Positions 41,910 through 45,102 of a stretch of 45,102 nt of DNA are shown piece after piece. The notes under the pieces were generated by a model. It made no database searches. It had not been told where the DNA came from and saw only the letters and a list, made by a program, of their open reading frames with translations. The stretch spans positions 1 through 45,102 of the forward strand of contig CALAJO010000063.1 of NCBI GenBank assembly GCA_937922745.1, in the 5' to 3' direction. Position numbers and translations under genes: made by a program. How positions within the stretch are numbered: position 1 is the first letter of the stretch; each line of letters starts with the position of its first letter. The DNA is from an uncultured cyanobacterium (GTDB lineage: Bacteria > Cyanobacteriota > Vampirovibrionia > Vampirovibrionales > JAGQHJ01).

Positions 41910-42029
41910 ATGAATCATCGAACCCTTTGGAAAAGACCGTTTATAAGTCCTTTACATGATCTTTATTCTTGCCACATTCGTGCCACAATCGCTTGTCACG
42001 CTGCATTTTTGGGCAAAAACAATTTTTAA
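41910..42029 (+). CDS. Possible 39-aa small ORF
   Basis: ATG 41910 follows GGAAGGTGAT with good spacing. The peptide (NHRTLWKRPFISPLHDLYS, then CHIRATIACHAAFL) is basic and has two Cys. It ends just before the TTGACA at 42038. The only support is the RBS; there is no family or conservation evidence. Confidence 0.3.
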   Translation: MNHRTLWKRPFISPLHDLYSCHIRATIACHAAFLGKNNF

Positions 42030-42037
42030 AAAAAGGG

Positions 42038-42093
42038 TTGACACCCGACACCTTAGTGTCTACAATACACCACAGAAAGTGTACGAAATACAC
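42038..42093 (+). promoter_or_regulatory. Strong promoter overlapped by inverted-repeat operators
   Basis: TTGACA (42038-42043), 17-bp spacer, TACAAT (42061-42066). The spacer contains GACAC-CTTA-GTGTC (42047-42060). Two similar 15-bp dyads follow: GTGTCTACAATACAC (42056-42070), which covers the -10, and GTGTACGAAATACAC (42079-42093), in the leader, with centres 23 bp apart. This is a layout for a dimeric repressor at a strong promoter. Confidence 0.7.
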
Positions 42094-42120
42094 ATTACCC
42101 TGAAAGGTAGGTGTATCCCT

Positions 42121-42474
42121 ATGACAACAATCCCGAGAATCTCTCCCGTTAAATTCAGTTCCGGAACGGTCAACGGCCTTCCCACATATCGTATTATCGA
42201 AGAAATGGGCCCGACCCAGCGTTTCTTCAACACCGATGATGGAAACAGGCTGGGCGTCTTTGGGGTTGCCCAGCGAATCGCGTCCGGCATTGGCAACATG
42301 GTAAAGCGGACACTTTCCTTCTTCGTGCCCCACGTGTTTAAACCGGAAGCCAAGCGCCCTGAACCCGGCGCCCTGATCCGCGTTTACTATACGGCGGATG
42401 CCGCAGACTCCTGGTTTGCCTCCCCCTCGCCAATTTCCGACAAAAATGGAACTCGCTTGAACCAATACGTCTAA
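42121..42474 (+). CDS. Hypothetical protein, 117 aa, under tight-looking control
   Basis: Start at ATG 42121 (AAAGGTAGGTG upstream); the longer frame to 41956 would run through the promoter. Sequence is mixed, with RIIEEMGPTQRFFNTDDGNRL and a short amphipathic stretch NMVKRTLSFFVPHVF. No domain, signal peptide or clear membrane helix. A terminator follows at 42567. Confidence 0.65.
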   Translation: MTTIPRISPVKFSSGTVNGLPTYRIIEEMGPTQRFFNTDDGNRLGVFGVAQRIASGIGNMVKRTLSFFVPHVFKPEAKRPEPGALIRVYYTADAADSWFASPSPISDKNGTRLNQYV

Positions 42475-42566
42475 TACAGTATCTCCTCAAAAATTGTTTC
42501 CCAGACATAAAAAGACACTCCCTTAATCCCCCTCGACAATCTTCTGATTGAAGAGATGTCCAAATT

Positions 42567-42589
42567 ATCCCCGTCAGGGGATTTTTTTT
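42567..42589 (+). terminator. Rho-independent terminator
   Basis: ATCCCC and GGGGAT around GTCA, followed by a T8 tract. A second short stem, TCTTC/GAAGA, lies 14 bp upstream. Confidence 0.75.
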
Positions 42590-42739
42590 GCTTTAAAATA
42601 AGGGGAAGGCCCCCAAGGAAAAGCGTGCCGTACAAGGCGATTCCATAAAGGGCCAGGCAAGCTAAAATCAGATTGGTTTTATTTTGTCGTATCGGGCAGT
42701 TGTTGCGTGTTGATTGCGGAGAGAGAGAAAAAGCGCGTC

Positions 42740-45102
42740 ATGGAAATCCAATTCGATCGGTACAGTTTTATCCTTAATGGCCAGCGCCAGTTTATCCGCA
42801 GCGGGGCCATGCACTACTTTCGCCTTCCCCACCCCGATCTCTGGTGGGATCGTCTGAAAAAACTGAAGGCTGCCGGGTACAACACGGTGGATATTTACTT
42901 TAGCTGGGATTTCCACAGCAAGGCCCCGGGCGAATACGATTTCTCCGGCAATCGCGACATCCAGCGCCTACTGGATATGGTTGATGAACTCGGCCTTTAC
43001 CTGATTGGCCGGCCAGGCCCGTATATTAACGCGGAAACCACACGGGGAGGGCTGCCTGGCTGGCTTTTAACACAGCCGGACGTTGTCCTGCGAAACCGGA
43101 TTGACGGCGTGTATCACGAATCGCCGCAGTATATGGCATACGTCAGGGAGTGGTTCGATCAGGTCCTGCCCTTTCTGAAAAACCGGCCCAACCTGCTGAT
43201 GATTCAAATTGAAAATGAGTACATGACCGTGGATATGGAGCCGGATTACATGCAGGCGTTGATCGATATCGTGCGGAGCCACGGCATTACCGCCCCCACA
43301 ATGCATAACGATTTTTACGCCGCCGGCCTTTATGCCGACCTGGTGGATATTTACGCCATCGACAACTACTCGGTCACGCTGTTTGATATGAACTGGCGAG
43401 ACTACCCCGACCTGTTTTCCGTACTGGATCACCTGGAAGAGGGGATTCGCCCGGAATTCTGCGAAAATCGGCCCTTGATGATAGCCGAACTTCAGGCAGG
43501 CTGGTTTGCAGGCTGGAAGAGCGTCCCGTACGAAACCATCCACCAAAGCCTGGGCCGGGAGCATATCGGCTTGGTCACCCGCACGTTCTTGGGGCAGGGC
43601 GGCACCGTGTTTAACCATTACAAGGCCATTGGCGGCACCAACTGGGATCATCTCGGCGCAACGGACGCCTATACCTCCTACGATTTTGCGGCTCCCATTA
43701 GTGAGGCGGGTGTCCCGACCGAACGCCTGTTTGAAGCCAAACAAATCAACCTATTGCTGGCCCACTTCGACCTGAGCCAGACGGAAAAGGTGGAGCCTGC
43801 TGCCATTAGCCTTTCGCCGGCCCCTTCGCTCTATGCGGTCAGGCAATGTGTCAATCGGCCGGGAACCTACTGGATTTTTACCCGCAATACCACGCCCCAG
43901 CCATTGTCTTTCCAACTGCATCCCCAGATGGAAGTGGAAACCCGCCCATATGAATCCAAAATACTGCCCTATAATTACCCGCTCGAAAACGGCTGGATCA
44001 TCATTGCCACCAGCGCAGACCCACTGGTTCAGACCAAAAACGCGCTGGTACTCAACGGCCAGTCCCCCGCAAAAATCCTCCTACAAGCCCCTGTTGCGTT
44101 TCAGGCCCCACTAAAAGCAAGCCCTTTACTCAAAATGACGACTCTGGACAACTACCGGGTGCTAGTTGAAATGGAAAATTCCATCGCGCCAAGCGATGTG
44201 GCGCATGCCAACCTTGGCAGCCTTCAGCTTTACTTCCTGGGTGCGGATCAAGCGGATCGCGTCTGGCCGCAAGCGGACAAACAGTACTGGATAGGCCCGG
44301 ATCTGGTTTTATCCGATTCGGAAGTGTATGTTTCGGAGCCCAGGCCATGCTTTATTCTGAAAGCAGATGGTGCCTTGGCGTCTTTTGAGCCGTCTGAAAT
44401 GCCTCAGCTTAACCTGCCCGAACTGAAGAATTGGGAGTGCCTGCCCGGTGCCCCTGAGTTAACCGCAAACAATGGCTTTCAACCCCTTCTCCCGCAAGGG
44501 GTGGATATGGATAGCAACGGGTTTCACGAAGGCGCTGTCTGGTATCGTTATCAATTTGACCAACCGGCGGAAACCCTTTCGATTCGGGCACAACACATCT
44601 GGGCCGTGTTTCTTAACGGGCATTGCCTTATCAGCAGCCATACTTTCCATGTACATCCTGAGACCGGCAGCGTGGAAGATACCGTCACCATTCCGTTACC
44701 CAAAGAATCCCTGAATGACAAGGGCCAAAACGATCTGCGGATTTTTGTGGAAAGCCTGGGCCACCACAAGGGCTTTTATGACGATGCCCGCGATCCGCGC
44801 GGCTTATTGAGCCTGAAGCTGGATGAGTCCGACATCTCGCAATCCGGTGAGATTACATCTGCCCGGTTGGCTTCCTCTCAACTGCCGTCTGCCAATACCT
44901 CTGCATCGAGGGATGAAACCCCCGTCCTGCACGCCCAACTTTCGTTTAATCCCGCTATCCCCAGTGATATCAAGGCACCACTAGGCCTCGAGCTGAACCT
45001 GGATATCGATCGGGTCAACATCATCCTGAATGGGGTGCTGGTGGGCAAGTATTGGAACGCCTGCCGAAATCAGACCCTCTTCTATCTCCCCGAAGGGCTA
45101 CT
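42740..45102 (+). CDS. Glycoside hydrolase family 35 (beta-galactosidase-like), 3' end beyond window
   Basis: Open from ATG 42740 to the window edge: 787 complete codons without a stop. Early residues are FILNGQRQFIRSGAMHYFRL, then LKAAGYNTVDIYFSWDFHS and GRPGPYINAE, all typical of GH35. The acid/base Glu is in MIQIENEY and the nucleophile Glu in LMIAELQAGWFAGW. Beta-sandwich domains follow, with FLNGHCLISS and IILNGVLVGKYW resembling galactose-binding jelly rolls. No signal peptide, so it is probably cytoplasmic. It hydrolyses terminal beta-galactosides; the exact substrate is unknown. The RBS GGAGAGAG is somewhat far from the ATG. Confidence 0.92.
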   Translation, partial: MEIQFDRYSFILNGQRQFIRSGAMHYFRLPHPDLWWDRLKKLKAAGYNTVDIYFSWDFHSKAPGEYDFSGNRDIQRLLDMVDELGLYLIGRPGPYINAETTRGGLPGWLLTQPDVVLRNRIDGVYHESPQYMAYVREWFDQVLPFLKNRPNLLMIQIENEYMTVDMEPDYMQALIDIVRSHGITAPTMHNDFYAAGLYADLVDIYAIDNYSVTLFDMNWRDYPDLFSVLDHLEEGIRPEFCENRPLMIAELQAGWFAGWKSVPYETIHQSLGREHIGLVTRTFLGQGGTVFNHYKAIGGTNWDHLGATDAYTSYDFAAPISEAGVPTERLFEAKQINLLLAHFDLSQTEKVEPAAISLSPAPSLYAVRQCVNRPGTYWIFTRNTTPQPLSFQLHPQMEVETRPYESKILPYNYPLENGWIIIATSADPLVQTKNALVLNGQSPAKILLQAPVAFQAPLKASPLLKMTTLDNYRVLVEMENSIAPSDVAHANLGSLQLYFLGADQADRVWPQADKQYWIGPDLVLSDSEVYVSEPRPCFILKADGALASFEPSEMPQLNLPELKNWECLPGAPELTANNGFQPLLPQGVDMDSNGFHEGAVWYRYQFDQPAETLSIRAQHIWAVFLNGHCLISSHTFHVHPETGSVEDTVTIPLPKESLNDKGQNDLRIFVESLGHHKGFYDDARDPRGLLSLKLDESDISQSGEITSARLASSQLPSANTSASRDETPVLHAQLSFNPAIPSDIKAPLGLELNLDIDRVNIILNGVLVGKYWNACRNQTLFYLPEGL

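Larger units (their letters stand above)
41649..42120. other. 472-bp intergenic region with small ORF and promoter/operator
   Basis: The first 260 bases hold no supported gene. A possible 39-aa ORF lies at 41910-42029, and the promoter with three inverted repeats at 42038-42093 lies before the gene at 42121. Confidence 0.6.

Noticed and set aside
41956-42120. N-terminal extension of the 117-aa gene
   Set aside because: It would place the promoter and all operators inside the coding sequence; ATG 42121 has its own RBS.
42668-43744. Minus-strand ORFs of 82 and 225 aa over the GH35 gene
   Set aside because: They are antisense frames of a clear glycosidase whose own frame stays open to the window edge.

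Overview
The window is about 45 kb of a bacterial chromosome with mid-range GC content. Genes are dense, most start after clear AGGAGG-type ribosome binding sites, and TTG/GTG starts occur (for example rpsU). The core genes (sucCD, mqnC of the futalosine menaquinone route, ispG of the MEP route, membrane pyrophosphatase hppA, ndk, pgi, rpsU, a thiolase and 3-hydroxyacyl-CoA dehydrogenase pair) fit a free-living, Gram-negative-like, non-photosynthetic lineage. A Vampirovibrio/Melainabacteria-type relative of Cyanobacteria is my best guess, but this is inference and only weakly supported.

Layout. 1-4.1 kb: the end of a protein with a Gly-rich tandem repeat, a TPR-bearing glycosyltransferase, and a secreted-looking protein that joins a collagen-like tract to six EF-hands. 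4.1-13.6 kb: a long TPR protein with an MBL-fold hydrolase, pgeF, sucCD, an encapsulated-ferritin-like gene and several unknowns. 13.7-19.9 kb: tRNA-Gly and tRNA-His, then an integrated element of about 6.1 kb bounded by perfect 89-bp direct repeats of the tRNA-His 3' part. 20-27.2 kb: mqnC, a radical SAM gene coupled to ispG, and hppA. 27.2-35.7 kb: a gene behind a Fur-box promoter, DUF72 and DUF427 genes, ndk, a hybrid sensor kinase, an ATP-dependent ligase with its exonuclease, and a divergent pirin/HxlR pair. 35.8-45.1 kb: thiolase and 3-hydroxybutyryl-CoA dehydrogenase, a thermonuclease, rpsU, a small ORF inside a 17-bp inverted repeat, pgi, a gene with a strongly built operator/promoter, and the 5' part of a GH35 glycosidase.

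The most striking system is the tRNA-His element. It carries a tyrosine recombinase with an excisionase-like HTH domain at its N-terminus, a phage-type replication initiator, a SpoVG-like protein, a PD-(D/E)XK-like nuclease behind an attenuator-like terminator, and unknown genes. It has no virion or conjugation genes. The attachment core lies inside the integrase reading frame. In the integrated form the recombinase has no start codon, while a good ATG with an RBS sits just inside the other end of the element, in exact frame. Circularisation would rejoin them into a 427-codon gene. Immediately outside the right att copy, a broken ORF in the same frame looks like the N-terminus of a second such integrase, which suggests repeated use of this site.

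Gene functions rest on motif recognition in the translated sequence. No database search was made.
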